Positions 30,324 to 42,599 of a stretch of DNA of 64,000 nucleotides are shown piece after piece. The DNA lies in assembly GCF_001039355.2 (NCBI RefSeq), contig NW_019775203.1:113498-177497 (forward strand), read 5' to 3'. The notes under the pieces were generated by a model, which worked only from the letters and a program-made list of their open reading frames with translations, did no database searches and was not told where the DNA came from. Position numbers and translations under genes: made by a program. The DNA is from Lingula anatina. Taxonomy: Eukaryota > Brachiopoda > Lingulata > Lingulida > Lingulidae. Each line of letters begins with the position of its first letter. The stretch's first letter is position 1.

Positions 30324-32980
30324 ATGATGGATAATTCCACAGGAAACTTGACTGAAGCTAGTCTATTGGATGGACATAGCTTCTGCTTTGGTCAGTGGAA
30401 GACACCACATCACATCTTGTTTCAGATAGGGCATGCTGCCCTCCTAGTAGGATATCTAGGACCAGAGGGAACTTATGGGATTTTATTTACCCATAGTATG
30501 CTTGTTCTTGGTACGATATACTCATGTATGTCTTTGTTGCATTTACAAGTATATGCATTCTGTGGTAAAAAAATAAAAAGGTGACTGTGATTACCACCCT
30601 ATGCATATTTCATAACTTGAGTAATGCAAGTAATTTTTAATTTGAATAAATTATGCATTTATTTAGTGGAGGGAAGTCATTATTATTATTATTATTTTTT
30701 TTTTTTTTTGTTAGACAGAGTAAGTTAATTATTATTAACAAGTGGTAAATATAATTTGTTAAGATGATCTTGTCTACATTTACACTTTAATGGAATAATT
30801 GCTGTACCAGTTCTCCAAAAAAAATAAAAGTCAATTTCTAATATTTTTTTGGCTAATTTTGACAAATGGAAATGCTGATGAAACTTTATTGTCAGGCAAT
30901 TTATCTATCGCTGTAATCATTTAGCTAAATAATATTTTCATTTATTTGGCTAAGACAAGACTTAGATATGCTAAAGCAAGCTCAATATGTGTTTTATTTA
31001 CATTAATTTCTCTTGGCATTCATAGTTCAGTATTATGTATCAGTTATATGACACTGTTTTATGTGATATTAACAAGAAAATAAGTTTTTTTTATTTCAAG
31101 CCTTTTCTATGAAAAAAATGTTGATATTTTCATGGTTTATAAATTTAATTTGTTTTTTTTTGGCCCTAGGATTTTTACTCCTTGCCACATGGTCCTGGAT
31201 AATTCTCTGTGCTCCAGATGTGTTCTCCTGGCATTTCAGTTTCACAGTTATTAACCTGGTGCAGATGTTGTTCATGCTGTACAGACTAAAACCTGTGAAA
31301 TTTTCTCAAGAACTAGAGGAGGTTTATGTCACATTATTTCAGCCACTGAAAGTCTCCAGGTATTAAAGAAACAATGTGTTCGGGTTAATACCCACTTTTG
31401 ATATACTGTAACTCAAGTTCTTGAAAGGTGAATAACTTATGATATTTATTATTAATATTTTCTGCTGTTTTTGATGGCATTTCATGTCTTTTGATGCTCA
31501 AAGGTCTTTCATCTTTTAGCCAGGTGTAGTGTTAAATGTAGTTAAACCCTTTTGTAAAACTCACATTACAGGGTTTCATTTGATCAATAAGTACCATATG
31601 CTCTCTAGCTATTTAATACTGACATTTCAGATCACTGTTCAAGAAACTAATTAGCCCTGAGCATGCCACCATTGCTACCTTACAAGAAGGAGAAGTTTAT
31701 GCGACTCAAAATGTCACCAGGACAAATAAGTTAGGTCTCCTAGTGTCTGGAATGTAAGTATAGAAGGCATTGGGATTTTAGCTGAACATTCAAGTTTGAA
31801 GGTATAAGCACAATTGCTTAAGAGAGATCCAAGACATTGATAAATGCTATTTTGATGTACATTTTCACATCAGTCCAATTAATTTTTTTTACCATTTTAA
31901 TGATCAAAACTACCTGTACAAGAATACCATGATATTGTCTGAAATGAAATATGATTGACTACATGGTTATTTAAATTACAATGATTTTTGTCTTTTTTGC
32001 TTTTTTATGAGAATTTATATATATTGCAATAATGACTTTCAGGATTACAGTTATTGCTAATGGCCAATTCCTTCATAATATTCATGAAAAGGAATTCCTA
32101 GATTCTCCAGAGTTTGAGTCTACTTCCAATAAAGAGGATAAATTTCAGGTATGGGATATTTTCATTTAATTTAACATAATGATATACGATTGTGTAAATC
32201 ATGACCAAATGCTGTAGATAATCAGTTATGGTGGTTTGTCAGAGAGTGGCAGTACAAGGAACATATATTGGTCAAATACCTTTGTTAAGGACTAAATAAT
32301 GAATGCTTTATTCATGTCATTTTAGGTGTCTCTCATTGCCACTGAATACAGTCGTTGCCTGGTGTGGCAGAGGTCTGCCCTGAAGTACCTGTTGGCCAAG
32401 GAGCCATTCCTGGCACAGGTGTTATCAGGAGTAGTGGGCAGAGATGTCACCAATAAGCTGTATGCCATCAACCAAAAGGTGTGCATTAAAATATTTGATT
32501 TTCAAAAGTTACATGATAATGATGAAAGCAACTTACATTTATGTGTATATCCCACAGGTACCTGGTAGCATTCTAAATTAAAGTACTTGGAGAAACTTGA
32601 AATGAAACTGTGGCACTGCGGACGGGCCACCTCGGATGTACTAGTATAATTCCTGCTCACATTTCAGATAATGTTGTCAGATGGGTCCAGAGTGGATATT
32701 AGGCTTCCCTGCATCAATGCCCTCAAGATTAAAGAATCTGCCTCGAGGTCCCCATCTATCACCAGATCCAACCAAAGAATTCAAGGTAAATATGTCCAAT
32801 CCAATCTGCTGCATATAGGCAAAAAAGAAGCAACATTGCAATATGTCAAGATATTGGCATTTCAATTTATTAAAAATGCCCCTGACATAATTTCTAGGAG
32901 CCCTTGTGTACCAAAGCTAATATTATGTATTATATTATATATTAATTTGTGAAAGAACTATATTGAAAAAGTTTCAGGAT

Positions 32981-33011
<31 letters not shown>

Positions 33012-35404
33012 AGCTGGTGGTGCATACTTAGGAGGTGACTCTATGCCTCTCTTGTTCCTTAAAATAATGAAAAAGTGAAAGATTGAAACAGTTAATTTTT
33101 CATTATATTTTTGCAGCACATTTGGTTAAATCAGCCTAATACAAAAGGACATGGTAATTCTAAAGAATGCGTAATTTTATATTATCATGTTTTGTATAAT
33201 TTTATTTGATCATTTGATGAGGGTGCATTATCTCCATGGAACTGAATTTAAAATGGATAATCAATATTTTGCATTAAGTAAATTCATAAAAGTAATGGAT
33301 TGAGTCATGTATTATGAATGTAAAAATGATAGATTGAAGATTGAAAACCATTCCCATTAATCCTAGTTTTGTTCATTGAAACATACAGGGGGCTCCCTAG
33401 CTGTACTATTTGTTTTATCTCAAAAGCCTGTTGTCAGCAAGATTGATGTAAAAGTGGTCACCTAAACAACACTTTTGAAATTGAATGATAGGGATTGGGA
33501 TGAAGTATTCACTGGGGGAATGGGGGGGGGGGGGGTACTGAACATTGACAGCTTTAAAATGATTATGTTTTGTTTCCTTGTTTTATGAGTGCATTCTGTT
33601 TTTCATCACATTCAGCCGCAGCTTCATATTAAAAGGTCAAAGAGAGTGGGAATTTTCATATATATTGAGGAAATACATATTTTCATCAACATTTTTCTTT
33701 AGAGATCAGTAATTGGATACAGCTCTAGTGTTAGGATTTTGCCATGTCGTCTAATTCTTATAAATATTCTCTGGAAAGAGATGGAAAACGAAACTATTAA
33801 CAGGTTCCCTAACGATATATTTATGAATCTTTGTCTACATTAACTTTGAGGTGACTATTTTAGCCTACAGTGGAGTTTATAGATGGTAAGACTTTGGCCC
33901 CATACTAGTATTTATACATATATACAGATAAACTAATTGATTACAAGTGGGACATGGTAAATTTGAGTTGGTGTCATCTTATGTGTTAGACTACAGTACA
34001 CTGTGAACACATTCTTGAAATATAGACATGATATGTTGCGTTTCACTGACCGTATCACCAATAAGCCTTTATTATTATTTTTAATGGATTCTTGATCTAC
34101 TCCTAGTACCAAGTACACTGTAATGTCATATGTTTGGACATATAATGCAAGTTGGTGTTCTGGGCTGTTTTGTTATTGGTTTTAAGATCAAGTGTGCCAT
34201 ATATATACATAAGTACAATTTTATGTTGATGCTATCTGTGCAAAGTATGTTGGCCCTTTTTTTGCAACAGCACTTTTGCTTAATTGTTATTTAAAAGATG
34301 CTTTGGTCATTTGAGTTTTGGATACACAAATATTGTGCTATTTACATATTGCACCTCACTGAGATTGGCTGTAAGCATATTAGTATTTATATTTATTATT
34401 GTCCAATATTTTCATAAAATGCATGTGTACAGTTTATATTTAAACTAATTCAGTAATATATATGACAAGTAATTATGTTTAAAATATTCTTAAGTAATCT
34501 TATGTATTCTTACCAGAAACAGAAAGAAGAAGAAATAAGTTAAGCAAGGAATGCAGTGAAAAAAAATTAAGAATCATGTCATGGCTTGGATGATTCCAGG
34601 AACTTTATCTGATTTGCAGTTGTTTTAACATGAAAAGAAAAGTTTTTTGTGAGCATCAATGGAAAGTAATACCAACTTTCTGTATTCTCTTTCTTTTTGG
34701 TTGGTATTTTTGATCCTCCATTTAAACTAAATTCCTCAACAAACATTCTGTTTTTAAGCTCTTGTATATTCTAAGCTCTCTCTGCCTTCCTTTCTCTCTC
34801 CTTTTTTGTCAGTCTAAAAGAATTGATGAAAAGAATGTTAAACTCAGCAATACAGAAAAGGCAGTCAAGAACAAATTGTTCTTCTTTCCTCAAACCTTTT
34901 CCATTTTCAGGCCCTGACTTCTTGAACACTCAGCTCGTACCACAAATGGCTAACGGTTCAGCCAGAACAAGATCCAAATCATTTGATGCAGCAGTACATC
35001 ACAAACCTCATATTGACCCCCACCGTGCACGTAGCTGGACCGATTGCCATATTCGACCAAACCAACAACAGAGGCGTCGAAGTAGCCAATTGAGCTTAAT
35101 AAGACAAGCCCCAATGAATGGCCATGCCATGTGGTCTTCTTGCTCTGCAATGGACAGAAGATACCTTCATCCACACAGAAACAGTTGCGATCATATTGGT
35201 ATGATGCAGAGTTATTTGGCAACCCAGGCCCACGATCCTCATCATGATGGAACAGACTGTATGGACCAACACCTGCTCCATCCTAACATGTTTGTTCCTT
35301 GTCAATATGGTGGATCTGTCAGCAGTTGTTCAGGGAGCCTGAGGTCTCGGAGTAGTAGTCCTAGTGATGGAATGTACCGAGAACTCTATAGCCTACTTCA
35401 CTAA
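30324..35404 (+). CDS. bves: Popeye domain-containing protein (BVES/POPDC-like)
   Basis: Membrane cAMP-binding protein of muscle and epithelia. Exons with consistent phases: 30324-30510, 31170-31359, 31631-31753, 32043-32148, 32326-32478, 32668-32785, 34911-35404; 456 residues. The short extracellular N-terminus has two N-glycosylation sequons (Asn4, Asn8). Three hydrophobic segments follow at about 30-46, 52-73 and 82-100, then the cytosolic Popeye domain (about 105-255). The cAMP-pocket motifs are intact: FLDSPEF (185-191) and FQVSL (201-205). DSPEF, rather than DSPEW, is the BVES/POPDC1 form. DVTNKLYAINQK closes the domain. The tail (about 293-456) is rich in His, Ser and Arg, making the protein about 100 residues longer than vertebrate POPDCs (about 360). 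ATG at 30324 or 30327 is possible; the first gives MMDNST. Confidence 0.95.
32980..33008. repeat. Homopolymer T(15)G(11) tract in Popeye intron
   Basis: Adjacent runs of T and G in the sixth intron (32786-34910). Another G run lies near 33524-33535. They carry no coding content and are likely sites of length variation or sequencing error. Confidence 0.8.
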
Positions 35405-35711
35405 GTCACATACATAATGCAGTGTATCATATTTATTGAAATTGTTGGCTTTTTTGGATATATCAACATTATTTTATTGTTATTATTATTATTTTCTTTT
35501 TTGTAAGCCTGTGAATCATTTTTGACTAAGATGCAAAAATTGGTGTAACTTAAGAAATGCATGCATACAGAACCACTCAAAATTGAGATTTTCTCTTGCT
35601 GTACATGCAAATGGTAAAAAATCCATATTCCAGTTTACCAATCCTTGTAAAATATTGTTTTCATTTTTTTTTTTTTTGTTCGTAACTGTGTATATGTGGT
35701 AGCAATATTGA

Positions 35712-35717
35712 AATAAA
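35712..35717 (+). promoter_or_regulatory. Polyadenylation signal AATAAA of Popeye gene
   Basis: AATAAA lies 308 bases after the stop codon (35402-35404). The downstream sequence is T/G-rich (TTTGTTTGTCAGTG near 35755), as expected for a cleavage site. Confidence 0.55.
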
Positions 35718-36419
35718 TGTCGCCATTTTAAGAAACTTTGCCATAGACTGTAATTTGTTTGTCAGTGATTTGAATCACTATATTGTATGATATCTTGATG
35801 CTTACTCAAATTGTGACTTTGCAATATACTAAGTTTTAGCCTTTTTGCTACCATTTTCAATGATTCCTTGATTCTGGATCACAAAGCACTTCTATTTGAG
35901 GGGGGGGGGGGGATAATACTGATATTGTGTTCTACCCCCTGAAATTATGTAATGGGTCTTTTGTTAGAATTTTTAAGCAGTAATTTTATAACCTCTCTAA
36001 CCCCTGTTACATTTGTACATATCCTCTGAAGTTTGCAATATCCAAAAATTACTGATTTTTAATGTTTTTTAAAAATATTTTTTTTGCATACTTTTTGCGG
36101 TACTTACCCTTCTTATTGTACCAAAAGCTTACAAAACTATATTCTGTTTTTGTATACAAAAATATCAAAACAAAACCAGTTTCACCATCATGGCTCAAAA
36201 GATCATGAAAAAAAAGGCATATTTTGCTCAAAATCGTTTAGGACAGACCCATGTTTTACATCACACACTGTATATATGCTTCATCCGAGTGGTGTGTTTG
36301 ATACATCCAAAAAATCCTTGATTATTGGTCTTTCTTTCTATAAAACAATAGGCACCTTAGCTCCAGGGTGGTCACCTACACATCAAAATTTACCCCTACT
36401 CCCTTAATCATTATATACA

Positions 36420-37900
36420 GTCAGTTGCTTGCCTTATGTCATGGTTTATCAGCCTGGTCACATAGTCTAATACTTGTCAAGTGATACTGCTTGCATTAGA
36501 TGTGGCATTTACAAGGAAGTTGGAGTAGATCTTGTCATGCCCAATCATAGTTCCAAGATTTCCTCATTGTTTCACAATAATATGATTAAACATTAAGCAA
36601 GGACTAGATTGGGTCTTAGGTTGAACATTGCAAAATAATTAAATGCATCCACATTAAAGTTATGCAGTGTCTGATCAGTGATAAAGGAATCTATTTTCTC
36701 TAAAAGGGCCTTAGTTTCAGAAGAGAATCTGCAGTGTTGTCAGCTTTGGTTGTGCAAGGTTAACTTCCCATTGATAATTACACAGTGAAGGAGCCTGCTC
36801 CCTGTATTTTTGACCCTTCATTGGAATAGGTGACTTAGAATTCATTGTCATTAGAATTCATGATTCCTTTAACAATTTTGTCCAGGGTCAGCCTTTCAAT
36901 ACTTCTTCCAGCATACTTTTGTTTTGTGAGGAAGTGTGTCTTTATCTATCTCAACCAGATCATTTTGAAGTTTTAAGGTTCCTGCCAAACATTTTATTAG
37001 CTACTTCTACCACAACTGACTCTGCTTGATTTTCAGACAGATGGTAACAATTTTTTAACTTGTCAAGTGTTTCTTAGAATTCTTGTTGTACTATGCAAAT
37101 GTGGGAATGCACATGGCATAACTCTAAAAGGCATTGGATCATCTACTGGACCCAACTCCTGGACTTCTCGCCTTTTCTTTCCTGCATGTAGGCATGGTGC
37201 TTTCTAATTCCTCTTCTTCTGCTGTGAAATATTCATCAGTGGTATCATCACCAGCTCATGTTTCACTGGTGTTACCTGTAGTAACTGCCAACAAGTATTG
37301 TTCACTTTCTGCTGTCTTTTGCCCCTTTTCCATTGATGACAAATCTTGTTTGCACATATCCATAACTTTTGACCACTGTTTGTCTACATAACATTCATAA
37401 TACATCTTTCTGTTGCCTCTCTGATGCCCAAGAAACTTCCACTCCATGTCACTCATCTTAGCCTCCACAAATTTCTTGAAGTTTCTTATGTTGCTCCACA
37501 TATATATATTCACAAAATATATCAAAAACGGTTCCAATGTTTTACAGAAATTCTCTAACCCAAGCATGAAAGGACTCATTCTGCCTTTGTCTCCTAGTTT
37601 GGACAAATTGCTCAAAATCTTCATAAACTGCAGTATGTGCCTCTGTATGTCCTTTATGAAAATTGTGTAAAGGTTACAGAATAGCCTTAAAGTTTGTTCT
37701 TGCAGGAGAGAATCTAGTAATTAAGTCTGCTGCAGCTTCTTTAAAACGATGTGCCTGACCAGCATGCTTTGAGTGAAATAGACAAAGCATTACTTCATTA
37801 ATGTTCTTTTTGGTTGGCAGGACACCTTTAGGCAATCCATCAGATTCCAAGAAATCAGTACCACCCAGTGTTTTCTTCCTCTTGGAAGTGGCCTTGGTTG
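36420..37900 (-). pseudogene. Degenerate coding remnant of unrecognised protein
   Basis: Read on the minus strand, about 1.5 kb gives protein-like stretches in changing frames, broken by stops and frameshifts. From the 5' side these are: a 75-codon stretch ending in TNFKAIL and a stop (about 37900-37678); a stretch with NESFHAWVREFL (about 37650-37550); another with DIFCEYIYVEQHKKLQEI; then QKTAESEQYLLAVTTGNTSE (about 37290); a stretch with KKRREVQELGPVDDPMPF (about 37150); VDAFNYFAMFNLRPNLVLA (about 36600-36650); and IYSNFLVNATSNASSI (about 36490-36530). An acceptor-like TTTTATTCAG precedes base 37900. I do not recognise the family. The pattern fits a dead transposon protein or a processed pseudogene more than a live gene. 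Confidence 0.5.
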
Positions 37901-40396
37901 CTGAATAAAAGTAAAAGACAAAATGTTTATAATCAAAGGAACTTTGGTCTTTGAGCAAATGGGCAGCTGCAAGTAAATGTACATAAGCATATACATGAAA
38001 TGTTGCAAAAGTCGGAAAAATGTAAGTTTTTCTTATTTTTCTAACTTCCAAGAACAAATACAAGGGTTTATTATGGAAGGTATGTATTGGAACCATATAC
38101 CTCGTACTGCAAGTATAGTATCTTTTGTGAACATTTTGATAACTCACATTATGACATACTCTACTAAAATCATCAAAAACTGCTTAGTATGTGAATATCA
38201 TTAAGTTCAGGGGGTGTGTACAGGGGGCTATGGGGGGGAAGGTAAAAATTTAAAAAAAAATTTACATTTCTTATGTAGCATTACATAAATTCAGGGGATA
38301 GACTTGACTTTTATAAAAAGTGAAACCCCCCCACCCTCCCCACTACTATACTGAAAGTGATCCTTTATTAAGTGTATTTTTAATTGGGATTGCTTACAAA
38401 ATAAGATTAAACAAGTTACACAGATTATTACAGGCTTATTATTTGGATTTGTACTGCTCAACATGGCCCCCTTCTAACTCCACACGTCCCTTTGGCTTGC
38501 TAGTCATTGATACCCCATCAGTAGATCTCAGCATCTTGATCCCCTAAATGCAAAAACAAAAAGCCTTCCACAGCAGCTGGCAGCTCATCCTGAAGGTGTT
38601 TTTCAGCCTGGGATAGTGGTGGAAATCACTAGGGGCTAGGTTTGCAGAATTACTACAATGTGTGCGTGTACTCGGGTACATGCATGGAGCTCCCAGTGAC
38701 TATAGTTTAATCAGACTATAGTACTTCTTATTTGAGAAATTAGATTATTAACTCACCTTTTACTTATATGCGAAGGCCATTGGGCTAAGTTATCGATGAT
38801 TATTTGCATCCTTTAGTATGTAGCTCTTAAAGAAATATCAGGGTTATAAATTGCAGTAAAAACATGCTCTCTACTGTATATTTAGTTAAAAAAGTGCTAG
38901 TGATGGATATCATGTCATTTTATACATATATCTGCACAATTCCCCTAAAAGGTATTTCTGGCTCTCATGGGCCTATTAAACACCCTACTGAGATTTGACT
39001 TTGTGTGTATTGGGTTTCCTTGCCCAGATCATTTGCTAAGATCACTTATTGTTGATTTGCCATATCAAATGCTTTCATCTTAAGTGCTTCGATCCTCTAC
39101 AATAACTGTCATAAAATACTTACCAGTACATTTATTTTGGGGTAATATTGCCTAAATCATCTTTGGAAATAACCACAGGGATTTGCTAGAGATATGCAGT
39201 TTTTACCTAATGGGTTGGAAAACCCAATTTCAGTACAAGAGGATAACTTGTATGCTTTTTTTGGCTTTGTGATCATATCTGGAAAATACTCAGAGCAGCT
39301 AGATGACTGAGTGAAGTGGTAAATGCAGTATTTATGTCTATTCCCTGGTTGTCCTGTACATCATTAAAATCAGTTTAAAAAAAGTGGTTTTTCTAGCTAG
39401 TATTGTTGTCTAATGGACTGTTGAAAGCTTTAAAAGTGCTGACTTTTCATAACTTTTATGAGCTTTTACTGGGTCATTTTAATTTGTTGTATTACTAACA
39501 GAGATCAGTGTACTTTGCCCAGTGATTTGATGATCACTAGTAATAATAATTCTCACTGACTGATAGTTACAGATCTTCATTCATAAGCTATGGTTGTGGT
39601 CAACTATAATTTTTTTCTTATGCAGAAATGAAGGAAGAATTAAGTATATTAAGTATTTGAAGTGCAGTGTTCCTAGCTAGGTAAAATAATGACTGATGTT
39701 TGTGTAACAAAATCCCTTTTACTGAAAGTTGGAAATGTTAAATTATACTGGCAACCATTTCTATTACTTACCTTTAACAAAAGAAGAATAATGTGTCCAT
39801 TGTTGTTATAGTATTTTCTCAAACTAGATTTTTTTTTCTCATGCAGCGTTAAAGTGTTTTGTACCTCTTTTTTGTGGCATTTAATTTGTGCACACACATA
39901 GGAACTTTTTTCATTAGTAGTATTATTATTAAAAAGGTGGAAATTTTACAGTATGTATGCTAAGAAATTGTCATGCAGTCATATTGCATCCAGCTGACAA
40001 ACGGAACATTCAGAATGAGAAGAGCCGAGTGCTAGCTAGGCCATGACCTAAATATGGCGGACCTACATGAAAGGAAGACTGCTTAAACCTGTGATGGTCT
40101 TTCCGCCTCTCACACGGCACTCCATGCGTTGTCCCTCGATTGGTTGAATTGAACCGAGATTTAATTACTGTGCCCGTGCAGGGACGACATGTGGGGAGGT
40201 GTGTGAAAGGCAGAGAGACCATTACAGCATTAAGCACTCTTTCTTTTATGTGTAGGTCTGCCATATTTAGGTTGTGGCCTAGCTAGCACTTGGCCCTTCT
40301 CATTTTGAATGGGCTCAGAGTCATTATCCCATGGCCGGCGCTTCAAACAATAGGGTAATTGCACTTATACTTCACTTACATACTCATCTGAATTAT
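37901..40396. other. Non-coding stretch with one foldback MITE
   Basis: No gene recognised. It contains G-rich and C-rich patches at about 38209-38241 and 38326-38341, and the foldback element at 40008-40311. Open frames are short and lack motifs. Confidence 0.5.
40008..40311. mobile_element. Foldback MITE-like element, ~304 bp
   Basis: Two arms of about 115-120 bp are inverted copies. The left starts CATTCAGAATGAGAAGAGCC, and the right read in reverse starts CATTCAAAATGAGAAGGGCC. Both share GTGCTAGCTAGGCCA and CCTAAATATGGC. The loop (about 40125-40190) is unique and there is no coding frame. Target-site duplication not resolved. Confidence 0.82.
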
Positions 40397-40607
40397 TATA
40401 TGCTTCAGTGCGTTCATCCTTCTGTTTGAAGCACCAGCACCAACTAGGATAAGTGAGTTACAACTTCTCTTTGTCCACTGTATGTAACATAAAAAAGCAT
40501 ATTATATTTTGGCTGGGCATCACTGTAATTATGCTCTAGCTTGTATGTCGCATACAGTGGACATGCCTTGTGTTGTGATTAGTACATACTGCGGTAGTCA
40601 CGTAATA

Positions 40608-40774
40608 CAGGGGCGGATTTATGTTGTCTTCTGGGTCTTCCAGAAGACAGTCAGATTTTCAAGTTTGCATTGACGGGTATCTAAAGTTTTCTGTCGGAAG
40701 ACGGTCAAAATGGAGGATGGATCAACAATGATAATTTGGAAGACCGTCAGAAAATATCTCTGGATGTGCCCCTG
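40608..40774. mobile_element. hAT-like MITE, 167 bp (copy A)
   Basis: Starts CAGGGGCGGATTTA and ends, read in reverse, CAGGGGCACATCCA. The short direct repeat TAATA flanks both ends (40603-40607 and 40775-40779). Termini of the CAGGGGCGGAT type are common in hAT-derived MITEs. The same element is at 46262-46428 in the second copy, so it predates the separation of the copies. Confidence 0.6.
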
Positions 40775-42599
40775 TAATAGAGGGAAGACTGACTTAGACT
40801 CCATTCCCATAGACACCATTGGTCCGTGTAGATCAATCCAACTCTGTGGATACTCCTGTTGATTGCAATCAGCTTAACTGAATGACATGCATCTTCTTGT
40901 TTCCAACATACTTGTATAATCACCAGCTTTTCTGTATTCTACCCAAATGCAGGAAGAGGCGTGTCCTTCAGTTAAGCTGATCACACTAAGCAAGAGTCCC
41001 TGCAGAGTTGGGTCGATCTATGTAGACCAATGGTTTATATGGAAATGGGGCCTTAATTGCATTCAGTTTGCAAAATGCTGCTCCAAAGCAACTGACGGAT
41101 TTGGTGTCATTCTAAGAAAAGGTTTTTTTTCTAAGTTACATGTCTGATTGAAATCTCTCCTCTTTTCCACAAAAAAAAAGAAAGAAAAATATATCAGTGT
41201 ACTGTTACATGCTCAATTTCCATGCAGAGCATAGCTCATTTACGATACACTTGTCTATGGTGAATTGATGATCAAAAAGTTAATGCTGTCTGTGCTGTTT
41301 GAGAAGTGAACATATAGTCAGTATAAATGTGATCACGGAATCTGGTGATTCAGTGAGCAGTTTTCTGACTGTGGCATGAAAGTCCTTAATCCAGTGAAGA
41401 TATAACTGAAAAACATGTAACAAAGAAGACAATCTGCCAAAAACAGCATGTTGCTTTCGGTCATTAAACATAAATAGATGTAGCTTTAGGTCGATAACAA
41501 GATACTTGAAGGACATGATTACATGTGTGAAGTTAATTTCCAGTGCTTGTCTTATTTATTTAGTTTTTATTGTCAACAATGTAATTCCCCAAATTGATCA
41601 ATTATGTTAATAAATTAGTCTAAATGAGTATAAAGAGTTGCTTTCGTTGGAAAGATTTAGCACAAGCACTTATCATGTTTTCAACCTCAAATTGGAAGGT
41701 AAATTGACTTTACTGCACTACTACATGATCATATACATGTATATAAGTATCAACCAGCAAGCCCTTCCTTAATTTCTATTCCAGCATTTACATGTTACAG
41801 TAAATAACAAAAAAGGGATACTGGCAACAGAGGTGTATCCAACTACAATGTACAGGTACCACGTGCATATTATTTAGCATATTTTATAATGTTCAATTTG
41901 TTTACACAGGCAAAAAGAAAACTAGTTCTACAGATGTGCTACAGTTCACTCAATTAAGGTACTAATAGTCACAATTACACAAAGTGTACCGATTGGCTGG
42001 TAACAACACTGTACCTGTAATAGTAACTTATTAACATGGTACCACTGAGAACACTTCAAATTCCATTTAAATTTATCATTTTATGGCTAAGTGCACCTTA
42101 AGGTTCTGTAAATATACGGGTATGAATTTAAAATGTTTGATTAGAGCAAAAAGTGGGAATACTTGTATCCTGAAATAGAATATATAAGATTGGTAAGTAT
42201 CTTCTCCATATCGAACCAGATTGCAAACTTTGCAGGTTGATAATCACCTGTCTACACTCTCTGGATTCACTTCAGAAATATTTTCAGTAATAAAGTCACT
42301 AGTGTGCCAATTTTCTATCACATTTTACCAGCAGTATATTCTACAGAGCGCAGGTAAGATTTCGAATTTTATACAATACTGATAGTTCATCTTTCGAGGA
42401 CAATATTTTCAAACTGTGAAAAAATGTTTTATTTTTTCAAAATACACTTGGAACTAGAAACCTTTTTTAAAATCCCATTCTCTTTTTCTTTACATAATAT
42501 TTCATTTTGAAGTGAAAGTTCAAGCGGAAAAGGCAATTTTTATCATTCATTAGTCGAAGTTTGAGTTCTGTCAAGCCCAGTTTATTTAGCACATATATA

